In this document: piece after piece, positions 51,517 through 59,126 of the stretch
Position numbering within the stretch: position 1 is the first letter of the stretch
Layout of the letters: every line of letters begins with the position of its first letter
Origin: Anaerolineae bacterium
GTDB lineage: Bacteria; Chloroflexota; Anaerolineae; JAFGEY01
Assembly: GCA_016929205.1 (NCBI GenBank)
Contig: JAFGJF010000137.1
Span: 1-59,126 of the forward strand
Direction of reading: 5' to 3'
DNA: 59,126 nt
Program-made: the position numbers and the translations under genes
The notes under the pieces: generated by a model
The model's database searches: none
The model's input: only the letters and a program-made list of their open reading frames with translations
Told to the model about the DNA's origin: nothing

Positions 51517-51544
51517 ATTATATCCTATTTCCAGGTTTTGTCAA
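51517..51544 (-). promoter_or_regulatory. Strong promoter of rpoC
   Basis: TTGACA (51539-51544) and TATAAT (51517-51522) are both perfect consensus boxes, 16 bases apart on the minus strand. The transcription start is expected near 51510, giving a leader of about 270 bases. Confidence 0.8.
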
Positions 51545-51629
51545 GTGTCTTTTTTTCTTGCCTGGAATTCTGCCGCTGGTCTGGTTTGACAGGATAAGGA
51601 GTGAGTTTAGGTCGCGGGTTGGCCAATCG

Positions 51630-52700
51630 TCAACCGGTCAACGGGATCGACGTACCGCAGTATATGCATTTGACGGCTGTCATCCCTTTGATCACCTCGA
51701 CATCCAGGCTAGCGCCGCAACTCGGACATTTGGTGGGCACCTGTATCGCAGAGACTGCTTCTGCAGCGACCTCTGCTGCGCCGGCAACACGCTCTTGCTC
51801 AATGTCGCCTGAGAGGACGCGATTGATCAATGTCTGCCAGGCCTCAGAATCCGCGCTCAACTGCATCAACACTTTGCGTACGGTGGCCGGTGGTTTGAAC
51901 TCGAGGGCGAGTTGTTCCTTTTTCATAATCAAGGCTTTGCGCTGCTCCGAGGCATCTGCCGTGACCAATGCGCCCAAGGGTGCCTCCCACTGCAATTCCT
52001 GTACTTGTTCGGATGACGTCGTGATAAATAGGATTTTCTTTTTTGCCACCTTTTCGCGCTGTTCAAAGAGGATGCGCTGATCGGTGAGAAACAGGATGCC
52101 TTTGGGGCCCTCTTTGCGTTCATCTTGAAGCCACTGTACTTTGACCGTCTCAACAAGGGCTTCTCCGGGGCGAAAGCCAAAAGAGGCCTTGTCGGCCAGA
52201 TCGAACATATCCATACACTTGTCGACCTGGGCGTTGATCTCGTAGACGTCTGCCGATTTCGTATCAAACATACCGTTTACTGCGTCGTTTGCGGCTGTGA
52301 CGCGACGTTCGACGCTTTCCAACTCGCCTTCGGCACGGTCGATCGCCGACTGGGCGGAACTCAATGAACGGCTTTTGTACGACTGCAGACCGCGGACAGC
52401 CTGCTCGGCGCGCGCCAAGTCGTCTTTTAAATCGCGTACCCGGTTGTCGATCTCGCGTTGTACTCTGGTTTTCAAGCTGGGCCAATCAGCTTGCAGAGAT
52501 GCAATTTGGTTTTCCAGATAGCTTTTAAAGACATACCCCCTGGTGCGCAACTCGTGCAGACGGGCGGGTAAATGGGACAGTGTGGTGTCTATGTCCTCCA
52601 AGCTGTCACGGACCGACGCCAACAAGCCGGCTTCTTGCAGATTACCAGCCTTGTCTTCCAGTTTAGAGATCGTGTACTCGGCAGTCTGATCTTCGGTCAT
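51630..52700 (-). CDS. Coiled-coil protein with GRAM/PH-like middle and C-terminal zinc ribbon
   Basis: The 356-residue protein starts at ATG 52700 (AAAGGAAC upstream). Residues about 25-130 form a long charged coiled coil. Residues about 165-255 form a beta-rich domain with ILFLTDQRILFEQRE, a pattern common to GRAM/PH-like membrane-associating domains. The C-terminus has a zinc ribbon with Cys325-x2-Cys328 and Cys345-x2-Cys348 (KCPSCGASL and KCIYCGTSI). I recognise no named family. It lies between prfB and rpoC and shares the ftsY promoter region, or uses its own. A lipid- or nucleic-acid-binding scaffold is possible. Confidence 0.75.
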   Translation of the reverse strand: MTEDQTAEYTISKLEDKAGNLQEAGLLASVRDSLEDIDTTLSHLPARLHELRTRGYVFKSYLENQIASLQADWPSLKTRVQREIDNRVRDLKDDLARAEQAVRGLQSYKSRSLSSAQSAIDRAEGELESVERRVTAANDAVNGMFDTKSADVYEINAQVDKCMDMFDLADKASFGFRPGEALVETVKVQWLQDERKEGPKGILFLTDQRILFEQREKVAKKKILFITTSSEQVQELQWEAPLGALVTADASEQRKALIMKKEQLALEFKPPATVRKVLMQLSADSEAWQTLINRVLSGDIEQERVAGAAEVAAEAVSAIQVPTKCPSCGASLDVEVIKGMTAVKCIYCGTSIPLTG

Positions 52701-52722
52701 CACGCTGTTCCTTTCTAGGGAT

Positions 52723-53865
52723 TCACTCGCCTTTCCAATTCGTGTCAATTTGAGCAAAACGCAGGTATGCGTCCATAAAACCGTCCAGGTTACCATCCAG
52801 CACCGATTCTGCGTTGCCGACCTCGTAACCGGTGCGCAAATCCTTGACCATCTTGTAAGGGTGCAGCACATAGGAGCGAATTTGATTGCCCCAGCCGGCC
52901 TCTATGTGCTCGCCCTTTAATTGATCGCGTTCTTTTCTTTGCTTTTCTTCCTCGATCTCGAACAATTTGGCGCGCAGAATTTTCAAGGCCGTTTCACGGT
53001 TTTGTGTTTGTGACCGTTCGCTCTGGCACGTAATGACGATGCCGCTTGGATGGTGAGTCAGACGGATCGCCGTCGCATTCTTTTGCATATGCTGCCCGCC
53101 GGGACCGGTAGGCATACAGGCTTCTACGTCAACGTCCTCGGGCTTGATCTCGATTTCGATCTCGTCCTGGATATCCGGCCAGACTTCGACCAGGGCAAAG
53201 GACGTGTGCCGGCGGTGGTTTGAATCAAAAGGTGAGAGTCGCACCAGGCGATGCACGCCCTTTTCCGACCGCAAGTAGCCGTATGCATATGGCCCTTCAA
53301 TGCCGATCATCGCACGCTTGATGCCCGCTTCGTCGCCGGCTAACGAGTCGACGACCTGGGCTTTAAAGTGATGGGTCTCTGCCCAGCGCAGGTACATTCG
53401 CAGCAGCATTTCGCTCCAGTCCTGAGAATCTGTGCCGCCTGCTCCGGCGTGGACGACCAGGATCACGTTGCTGCGATCGTGTGGCCCGGAAAAAAGGACC
53501 TGGATCTCTAGTTTTCCAAGATCCGCCGAGATGTCTTGAACATCTCGCACAATATCGGCGAACAGTGCTTCTGTAGAGGCGTCATCCTCGGCCTGGGCCA
53601 GGTCCAAGAATTCGATCGCATCACGAACCCGCTGTTCGATCTCGCTCCAAGTCGTCACCTCTTGTCGCAGGGCGGACAGTTGCTGCATGATTTGTTGTGC
53701 TTGCGTGGGATCGTTCCAAAAGGAAGGCTCCAGACTCTTGGTTTCGAGTTCGCGAACCCGCTCTTTTTTGTCCGCCAGTCAAAGCTGCTCGTGGATGGCC
53801 AAAATGCGAGATAACATCTCGTTTAGTTGACTTTCCAACTCGGCTACATCGCGTATAGTTTCCAT
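52723..53865 (-). CDS. prfB: Peptide chain release factor 2 with in-frame UGA at codon 29
   Basis: RF2 recognises UAA and UGA and releases the finished chain. The main frame has the anticodon-like SPF (VRLSPFDSN) and the catalytic GGQ (GPGGQHMQKNATAIRL). The 5' part, from ATG 53865, encodes METIRDVAELESQLNE and reaches CTT TGA C at 53778-53784, the standard programmed-frameshift element, at codon 29. In other bacteria a +1 shift there leads into the main frame. Here the downstream sequence LADKKERVRELE is in the same frame as the UGA, and a +1 shift leads to nonsense. Restoring one C after GAC would give LDLADKKER, the expected protein. Either one base is missing (error or mutation), or full-length protein needs read-through. 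Without either, an internal start such as ATG 53688 would give a short product. Confidence 0.9.
53778..53784 (-). promoter_or_regulatory. RF2 recoding element CTTTGAC
   Basis: The heptamer CTTTGAC is the slip site used for autoregulated +1 frameshifting in most prfB genes. The spaced Shine-Dalgarno-like stimulator seen in E. coli is weak here (only GAG nearby). The frame after the element is in phase with the UGA, as described for the gene. Confidence 0.8.
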
Positions 53866-53886
53866 TCTTATTCTCCACTCGTTCGT

Positions 53887-54816
53887 TTATCGCTCGACGA
53901 ACAATCCATCCACAAATGTTTGTGCGTCAAATTCGGCCAGATCGTCGATTCCTTCTCCTGTACAGACGAAACGGATTGGCAGACCCAACTCTTTGGTAAC
54001 AGCAAAGACAATGCCGCCTTTGGCTGTGCTGTCCAATTTGGCCAGGATCAGCCCGTTGACGCCGACTTCTTGTTTGAACTTGCGTGCCTGCTCGAGCGCG
54101 TTCTGCCCGGTCGTCGCGTCAAGAACCAGCCAGGTGGCGTGTGGCGCCCGGTGTACGTTCTTTTGGGCTACGCTTCGTATCTTTTTTAGTTCTTGCATCA
54201 GATTATACTTGGTGTGCAAACGTCCCGCTGTATCGACAATTAGAATATCGGCGTTGCGCGACTGCGCAGCCTGGATCGCGTCATAGACCACCGCCCCAGG
54301 ATCGGAACCAGACCCATGCGCGATGACATCAACGCCACCTCGTTCTCCCCATATTTTGAGCTGATCGATCGCCGCTGCCCGGAATGTGTCGGCAGCGGCC
54401 AGAATGACCCGTTTTCCTTGACCACGATAGTATCGTGTCAGTTTGCCAATTGACGTCGTTTTGCCTGAACCATTGACGCCCACGATGATAATCACCGTCA
54501 AGATCCGTTTGTCGAGATCATCCCGCGGCGTGTCAGTGACCAACAGCGCTAACAATTCTTCTTGAAGCATTTGGCGGACCTGATCGGCCTGGTGTACGTG
54601 CTCTTGTTTGACTCGCTCGCGCAGCCGTTCAACCAGTTTCATTGTCGTCTCGACGCCCACATCAGCCAAGATGAGCAATTCTTCCAATTCATCCCACATC
54701 TCGTCCGTGATGTCGTTTGCACCCAACAGTCGTATGATTTGTCCAAAAAAACCGCGCCGGGTTTTGGTCAAACTGGCGCCGAGCTTTTTTTTCCCCAAAC
54801 CTAGTCCGAATACCAC
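53887..54816 (-). CDS. ftsY: Signal recognition particle receptor FtsY
   Basis: FtsY docks the SRP-ribosome complex at the membrane. The protein (309 residues from GTG 54816) has the N helical bundle ([21 protein letters not shown]) and the G domain: [14 protein letters not shown] (G1), [20 protein letters not shown], the [10 protein letters not shown] insertion and [11 protein letters not shown]. It lacks the long acidic N-terminal A domain of E. coli FtsY. I chose GTG 54816 because AAGGAGAGG lies 6 bases before it and the promoter -10 box is at 54853; a GTG at 54840 would be almost at the transcription start. prfB begins 21 bases downstream. Confidence 0.95.
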   Translation of the reverse strand: MVFGLGLGKKKLGASLTKTRRGFFGQIIRLLGANDITDEMWDELEELLILADVGVETTMKLVERLRERVKQEHVHQADQVRQMLQEELLALLVTDTPRDDLDKRILTVIIIVGVNGSGKTTSIGKLTRYYRGQGKRVILAAADTFRAAAIDQLKIWGERGGVDVIAHGSGSDPGAVVYDAIQAAQSRNADILIVDTAGRLHTKYNLMQELKKIRSVAQKNVHRAPHATWLVLDATTGQNALEQARKFKQEVGVNGLILAKLDSTAKGGIVFAVTKELGLPIRFVCTGEGIDDLAEFDAQTFVDGLFVER

Positions 54817-54852
54817 TCCAGTCCTCTCCTTAATCAACACCTATTTTACTCT

Positions 54853-54881
54853 ATTATACTACAGCCGTATCGTGAGAGCAA
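54853..54881 (-). promoter_or_regulatory. Promoter of ftsY-prfB operon
   Basis: On the minus strand TTGCTC (54876-54881) is 17 bases from TATAAT (54853-54858). The leader to GTG 54816 would be about 30 bases. Confidence 0.65.
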
Positions 54882-54906
54882 CTGGCTGTTACCAAAAGCG
54901 GGGCCT

Positions 54907-54935
54907 TTGACGAAAACAAAAAAGAATGCTAAAAT
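54907..54935 (+). promoter_or_regulatory. Promoter of the ResB-like gene
   Basis: TTGACG (54907-54912) and TAAAAT (54930-54935) are 17 bases apart, facing away from the ftsY promoter. The transcription start should lie near 54942. Confidence 0.6.
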
Positions 54936-56373
54936 GATTGTTCTCGTTTGTATAGAAAAGGACAGGGCTGGTATAAGCAAGGAACGGATCGCCGCAACAC
55001 ACATATCATACCCGCAGGTGGATCGGTGGCTGTGGCAATGGTGCCTCGAGGGGGAAACGCTGTTACGACTGTGCATCTTGATCGCCTTGGCCTTGATCGC
55101 AAGTTTGGTGGTTCCCCAATCCCCAACACAAGCCCAATTTGATTTGACCAGCTTTGAACAGTGGCTCTCGACGACAGCGATATCTTTTCAAACCTGGTCT
55201 TCGCTGTTCAGCGGTCTAGGGCTATTTCGTATAGCAGTTACGCCCTGGTTTCGTTTTCTGTTGGCTGTTACGGCTTTTGTCAGCCTGGTTGCCCTGGGCA
55301 GCCGGATTGATTCGTTCTTGCGACCGCTTCCGGGCGCACGCGATTTGTTCTACGATGCGGACGCCATTGTGATTCCCAGTTCGCAGTCGTTTCAGGTCGT
55401 TGTCGGCGCCGTTGGCGGCATGATGGACAAACTTGGGGCGAGTGTCCAAGATGTACAGGGACAGCGGGCCTGGCTTTATGGGGTGCACTACCGGTTGGTC
55501 CAGCTCTTACAGTCTTTTGTTTACCTGGGCGTGTTGTTGATCGTCTTGGGGCTGGCAATGAATGGACGGTGGGGATGGGTCCGGCAAGATGCCCAAGTGC
55601 TGCCTGGTCAAATTGTCTCGCCTGCTAACGATGCGCCTTTGCAGCTCGAGCTCGTGAGCATCGATTCGGACCGTGCCGAGGCTGTGATCAGAACGGCAGA
55701 CGAGACGGATATTCATTTGCGACAAAATGACCAGGTGTGTGTACGAGGGTTTTGTTATCAGTTGGCGGGACGTGGGGGGCCGCTGGTTCAAATCGACGCC
55801 CGAGATGACGGTCAAATTAGCACGTTGTATTCCGACGTGGCATATGCCGGATCGGCAGGGGGGCTCGTCTTTAGTTTTTCTCCCTCGGCACCATCTGACG
55901 ATGCAGACAGGCTGTTTATCGTGCCTGACTATCAAGTGTTTGGGCGATTGCAGTGGCAGAACAAGGGGACCCCGGATCAACCGGCCGAGTTTCGCTTCAC
56001 CGTGTTCGATCAAGACAGCCAGGTGCTGGCAAGCGATCGAATCACGGCTCAGGATCGGTCGGCCTCGATCGACGTTGGGGCTGTCCGCTTTGACCTGGAG
56101 CTATCGAGTTACGCAATGGTTAGCGTGTCTTACTATCCTGGATTGGCGGTTATTGTGGCTGGCATCGTATGTTTGATCGTCGCAAGTGTGGCAACCTATT
56201 TTCCCTGGCAGCAAGTTTGGGCGTCCGTGACCGTTGAACCCGATCGCGTGGTGACAAGGCTTTGGGAACGATCCTATGGATGGCCCCGGGCTTGGAAGCA
56301 AACATACCAAGCCATGGTGTCTGATTTGCAGGTGCAGATTCAAGCGCCGGGCATGGAAGGGATTGAGTCGTGA
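54934..56373 (+). CDS. ResB-like cytochrome c biogenesis protein
   Basis: ResB (Ccs1) is the partner of CcsA in system II haem attachment to cytochromes c. The protein has a membrane helix at LLRLCILIALALIASLVVPQ, which ends in the VPQSP typical of ResB, then further helices near FRFLLAVTAFVSLVAL and FVYLGVLLIVLGLAM. A large external beta-rich domain follows (QVLPGQIVSPAND to SASIDVGAVRF), and a last helix (YYPGLAVIVAGIVCLIVAS). The start is uncertain: ATG 54934 overlaps a good -10 box, and the real start may lie later, for example GTG 55018. The stop overlaps the CcsA-like start by 4 bases. Confidence 0.83.
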   Translation: MIVLVCIEKDRAGISKERIAATHISYPQVDRWLWQWCLEGETLLRLCILIALALIASLVVPQSPTQAQFDLTSFEQWLSTTAISFQTWSSLFSGLGLFRIAVTPWFRFLLAVTAFVSLVALGSRIDSFLRPLPGARDLFYDADAIVIPSSQSFQVVVGAVGGMMDKLGASVQDVQGQRAWLYGVHYRLVQLLQSFVYLGVLLIVLGLAMNGRWGWVRQDAQVLPGQIVSPANDAPLQLELVSIDSDRAEAVIRTADETDIHLRQNDQVCVRGFCYQLAGRGGPLVQIDARDDGQISTLYSDVAYAGSAGGLVFSFSPSAPSDDADRLFIVPDYQVFGRLQWQNKGTPDQPAEFRFTVFDQDSQVLASDRITAQDRSASIDVGAVRFDLELSSYAMVSVSYYPGLAVIVAGIVCLIVASVATYFPWQQVWASVTVEPDRVVTRLWERSYGWPRAWKQTYQAMVSDLQVQIQAPGMEGIES

Positions 56374-57173
56374 TTATTGCTGCATGGTGGGGACTGGGAT
56401 ACGCTGCCCTGATCGTCGCTGCTGTTGTATTGGGGGGCGCGATTTGGCGCAACGAGCGTGCCCTGGGGCTGATCGGGCAGCTCTTGCTCGTGTTGGGTGT
56501 TTTGTTTGTGGGGGCCGGGCTCTTGACTCGCTCGCTAAAGGGACATGGTTGGCCTTTTGTCTCGTGGTCGGATGCCGCTGCCGGTATCGCACTGTTGATG
56601 CTGGTCTTTTACCTGGTGTGGGCGGCGATCGCGAAAGCGTCGAGCGTCGGGTTTGCTGCTGTGGTTCTGGCCCTGATCTTGTTGTCGTTTGGCCTGGGAC
56701 AGCAGGTCAAAGCGCCGGTGACCCTATCTTTTCATCCCCTTGAAGCCAGGTTGAGTGCGTTGTGCATCATGTGCGGCGGCGCCTTTTTGGCGCTCAGCGC
56801 GGCGCTGGGGCTCAGCGGCCTGGCTCGCAGCCTACTGGTAGATCGATTCCCCGCCTGGCGCTGGGTGACACAAGAGATGGGCATCCGCGCGGGTGAGGCG
56901 TTTGTTCGTTGGGCGCTTTTTTTTCTGGCGATAGGTCTGGCGATCGACGTGTGGTGGGTGCAGAAACTCGACCTGGGGATGACCGGTAGCGCGCAACAAG
57001 CGGGCATTGCCATTGCCTGGGTTATCTATTTTGTCGCCGTGCGGTTTTATAGCCATACCCATTGGCGTGGATGGCCTTGGGCAACGTTTTTGGTCGTCGC
57101 CTTTATTTGTGTGCTGCCTATTTTGCTCGACGTGTCCTGGCTGGAAAACACGCTTTTGATTGAACGTTTTTAG
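56370..57173 (+). CDS. CcsA/ResC-like membrane protein lacking the WWD motif
   Basis: The 267-residue protein has about eight membrane helices and is coupled to the ResB gene by a 4-base overlap, the position of CcsA in system II operons. GHGWPFVSWSDAA resembles the THGxxPxxNxxE-type start of CcsA, and AIAWVIYFVAVRFYSHTHWRGWPWATFL resembles its last helices and YLHxRxxRGW segment. But the external WGSYWSWDPKE (WWD) motif that handles haem is replaced by DVWWVQKLDLGMTGS, and the paired His positions are only partly present. It could be a degenerate or diverged partner; haem ligation must be doubtful. Identification rests on position and partial pattern. Confidence 0.65.
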   Translation: MIIAAWWGLGYAALIVAAVVLGGAIWRNERALGLIGQLLLVLGVLFVGAGLLTRSLKGHGWPFVSWSDAAAGIALLMLVFYLVWAAIAKASSVGFAAVVLALILLSFGLGQQVKAPVTLSFHPLEARLSALCIMCGGAFLALSAALGLSGLARSLLVDRFPAWRWVTQEMGIRAGEAFVRWALFFLAIGLAIDVWWVQKLDLGMTGSAQQAGIAIAWVIYFVAVRFYSHTHWRGWPWATFLVVAFICVLPILLDVSWLENTLLIERF

Positions 57174-57249
57174 ATCGACGCCGATCTGTTTTGCGGTGAA
57201 CGATGTCGTTCCCTTTTAACCATATTACAAGTCAGTAAAGGAGAAAAAC

Positions 57250-59126
57250 ATGCTAGAATTAAAAAAGGGTATTGACATCCTTGCCGAGATTGGCGGAATC
57301 AAGACCTTGGCTGAAGCAAAAGCCTTGTTTGAAAAAGAGTGCGATCCGGCCAATGTGGCCAAACTAGCCAAGATCGCGAATGAGGAAGCGCTGATCAAGA
57401 TCGCCAACGCGATTGCGATGGTCGATCCAGATGCCGTTTTTGTGAACACCGGATCGGCAGCTGACGTGGAACACATCAGAAAAATGAGCATAGAAAAAGG
57501 TGAGGAACAGCCGCTGGCCATGAACGGTCACACCATTCACTTTGACCTGGCCCAAGAGCAGGCGCGAATCGTCGATCGGACGTTCTACATCCTCAACCCG
57601 GGCGAAAAGGCCAGCAGCCTGGCCAAGACCATCCTCCGTGACGAGGCCTACGAATACGTCAAGGCCAATATGACCGGTATCGGCAAGGGCATGACCCTGC
57701 TGATTGGCTTTTTCAGCCGAGGCCCTGTCGGCGCGCAGGCCGCGATCCCGGCGTTGGAAATCACGACCTCGACCTATGTTATGCACTCGGCCAATATCCT
57801 GTATCGCAATGTTTACGGACAGTTTGATCGCGAAATAGAGCGCGTAGGTCTGTTCTTGACCAACGTTCACAGCGAAGGACCGAACCGGCCGGAAGACTTG
57901 CCGAATGCCCGCGTGTACATGGATCGCAGTTGGCAGACCACGTTCTCGATGTTCTGCACTTATGCCGGCAATACGCTCTTGCTCAAAAAGGGCAACCACC
58001 GCTTTGCCGTTGACCTGGCGACCTACTATGGCAAAGAAAAGGAACTTTCGGAGCACATGTTTATTACCGGCCTGACCGGCCCTGACGGGCGCAAGACGTA
58101 CTTTGCCGGCGCGGCTCCCTCTGGCTGTGGCAAGACCACCACGGCGATGGTGGGCACGGATTTCATCGGCGATGACCTGGCCCAACTGTGGATCGCAGCG
58201 GATGGCACGTTGCGCGGGATCAACCCCGAAAAGGGCATCTTTGGCATCGTTCAGGACGTGAACCAGGAGAGTGATCCCTATCTGATGAAATGCCTGCGGC
58301 AGGAAGGTACCGAGGTCATCTGGTCGAACGTGCTGATTGGCGAGGACAAGGTGCCGCACTGGGTTGGCAATGAAGAGGAACACCCGGAAAAAGGGATTAA
58401 CTTTCAGGGAGAGTGGTGGGAAGGCAAAACGGATCAAAACGGCAAGCCGATTCCGTTGTCCAATCCGAACGCGCGGTGTACGTTACCGAATGTCGCGATC
58501 GGGAACTATAACGAAGCCGCGGCAGAAGATCCGCGTGGCGTGCATATCCGGGTGATCACCTACAGCGGTCGTGACAGCAATACCATGCCCCCGGTGTGGG
58601 TTGCCAAGAATCCCGATTATGGCGTCGTCATCGGAGCCTCGATCCTTTCGGCGGCAACGGCTACCGAGGTCGGGGTTACGGGCGTCAGACGCCAGCCCTG
58701 GGCCAACGAGCCGTTTATCCCCGGCCCGCTGGCCGACTATATGGATGCCCAGTTTGTGTTCTTTAATTCTGACAAGTTGAAGAACAAGCCGATTATGGCC
58801 GGGCTCAACTATTTCTTGACTCATGGCGCGCGTGGTGGCACGGGGACCAAGCTGCTGGGTGAAAAGCGCGACGTCAAGGCGTGGCTTGGGTGGCTCGAGC
58901 TGCGAGCAAACGGCGACGTTGGCGCGATCGAAACGCCAATTGGTCTCATTCCGTTATACGAGGACCTGAAAAAGCTGTTTGACGGCATTGGCAAAGAATA
59001 CCCCAAGGCATTGTATGACAAGCAGTTTGCTTTTTACGTCGACAATATCCTGGCCAGGATCGATTTGCAAGAAGAGGCTTACAAAAAAGAGGCGAATGTG
59101 CCGGCCAAACTGTTCGAGGTGTACGA
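57250..59126 (+). CDS. pckG: Phosphoenolpyruvate carboxykinase (GTP), C-terminally truncated by window
   Basis: The enzyme interconverts oxaloacetate and PEP using GTP, the first committed step of gluconeogenesis or an anaplerotic reaction. The 625 visible codons contain FFSRGPVGAQAAIPALEIT (oxaloacetate-side segment), the P-loop AAPSGCGKTTTAM with reactive Cys293 and Lys295, GDDLAQLWI (metal site), and GINPEKGIFGIV. The SxCGKT form of the P-loop is that of GTP-type enzymes, not the ATP type. ATG 57250 has AAGGAG 7 bases upstream. The frame is open to the last base, so the gene is cut by the window edge. Confidence 0.93.
   Translation, partial: MLELKKGIDILAEIGGIKTLAEAKALFEKECDPANVAKLAKIANEEALIKIANAIAMVDPDAVFVNTGSAADVEHIRKMSIEKGEEQPLAMNGHTIHFDLAQEQARIVDRTFYILNPGEKASSLAKTILRDEAYEYVKANMTGIGKGMTLLIGFFSRGPVGAQAAIPALEITTSTYVMHSANILYRNVYGQFDREIERVGLFLTNVHSEGPNRPEDLPNARVYMDRSWQTTFSMFCTYAGNTLLLKKGNHRFAVDLATYYGKEKELSEHMFITGLTGPDGRKTYFAGAAPSGCGKTTTAMVGTDFIGDDLAQLWIAADGTLRGINPEKGIFGIVQDVNQESDPYLMKCLRQEGTEVIWSNVLIGEDKVPHWVGNEEEHPEKGINFQGEWWEGKTDQNGKPIPLSNPNARCTLPNVAIGNYNEAAAEDPRGVHIRVITYSGRDSNTMPPVWVAKNPDYGVVIGASILSAATATEVGVTGVRRQPWANEPFIPGPLADYMDAQFVFFNSDKLKNKPIMAGLNYFLTHGARGGTGTKLLGEKRDVKAWLGWLELRANGDVGAIETPIGLIPLYEDLKKLFDGIGKEYPKALYDKQFAFYVDNILARIDLQEEAYKKEANVPAKLFEVY

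Noticed and set aside
53621..53878. Frame-shifted reading around the prfB element
   Set aside because: It gives no RF2-like sequence; the zero-frame reading with the in-frame UGA does.
57364..58437. Minus-strand open frame opposite the PEP carboxykinase gene
   Set aside because: The plus strand is a clear PEP carboxykinase with its P-loop and start site; the opposite frame is a by-product.

Overview
The window reads as a bacterial chromosome segment, most likely from the phylum Chloroflexota (Anaerolineae/Caldilineae-like). The pointers are a Tat lipoprotein solute-binding protein with a repeated VVKE/VEKE tether, lipoproteins with Pro/Thr linkers, several conserved proteins of a type I associate with that phylum, an rpoC not adjacent to rpoB and carrying a coiled-coil insertion, and a GTP-type PEP carboxykinase. 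This placement is inference from protein content; there is no rRNA gene, and I found no tRNA gene.

Layout. 1-2345: start of a VOC protein, an antitoxin/toxin pair whose toxin is internally deleted, and a secreted clan GH-A glycosidase. 2346-6259: a repeat-bearing spacer, a eukaryote-type topoisomerase IB, a GT4 glycosyltransferase and a small membrane protein. 6260-14410 (all minus): a tandem RsmC-like methyltransferase, a NahK-like kinase, then a tightly overlapping ABC exporter operon (ATPase, permease fused to a serine beta-lactamase-like domain, second permease, alpha/beta hydrolase, third permease). 14532-19890 (plus): FadR-type regulator with a palindromic operator, peptide-type binding protein, two permeases and a c-type cytochrome lipoprotein, with no transporter ATPase. 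19901-24022 (minus): rubredoxin, HAD phosphatase, rlmN, mnmE and an OmpR-type regulator in one close-packed unit.

24140-35598 holds a small conserved protein, a CorA-like channel, a phosphodiesterase coupled to an unknown protein, a secreted SGNH-like protein, aspS, and a GH2 glycosidase paired with a metallo-beta-lactamase-fold protein. 36784-43449 (plus) groups a membrane methyltransferase-like protein, a GH3-type adenylating enzyme, a large hybrid histidine kinase and an ATP-grasp ligase. 43488-46423 (minus) has an E1-like protein and two unknown proteins. 46836-54816 (minus) is an information-processing block: ftsY, prfB, a coiled-coil/zinc-ribbon protein and rpoC, with strong promoters before ftsY and rpoC. 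54934-57173 has a ResB protein and a degenerate CcsA-like partner. The window ends inside a PEP carboxykinase gene.

Most notable points: prfB keeps the CTTTGAC recoding element but its downstream frame is in phase with the UGA; a full-length eukaryote-type Top1 with all five catalytic residues; a beta-lactamase-like domain inserted into the first extracytoplasmic loop of an ABC permease; a tandem hairpin with alternative pairings immediately downstream of the rpoC promoter; and a CcsA-like protein without its haem-handling WWD motif.
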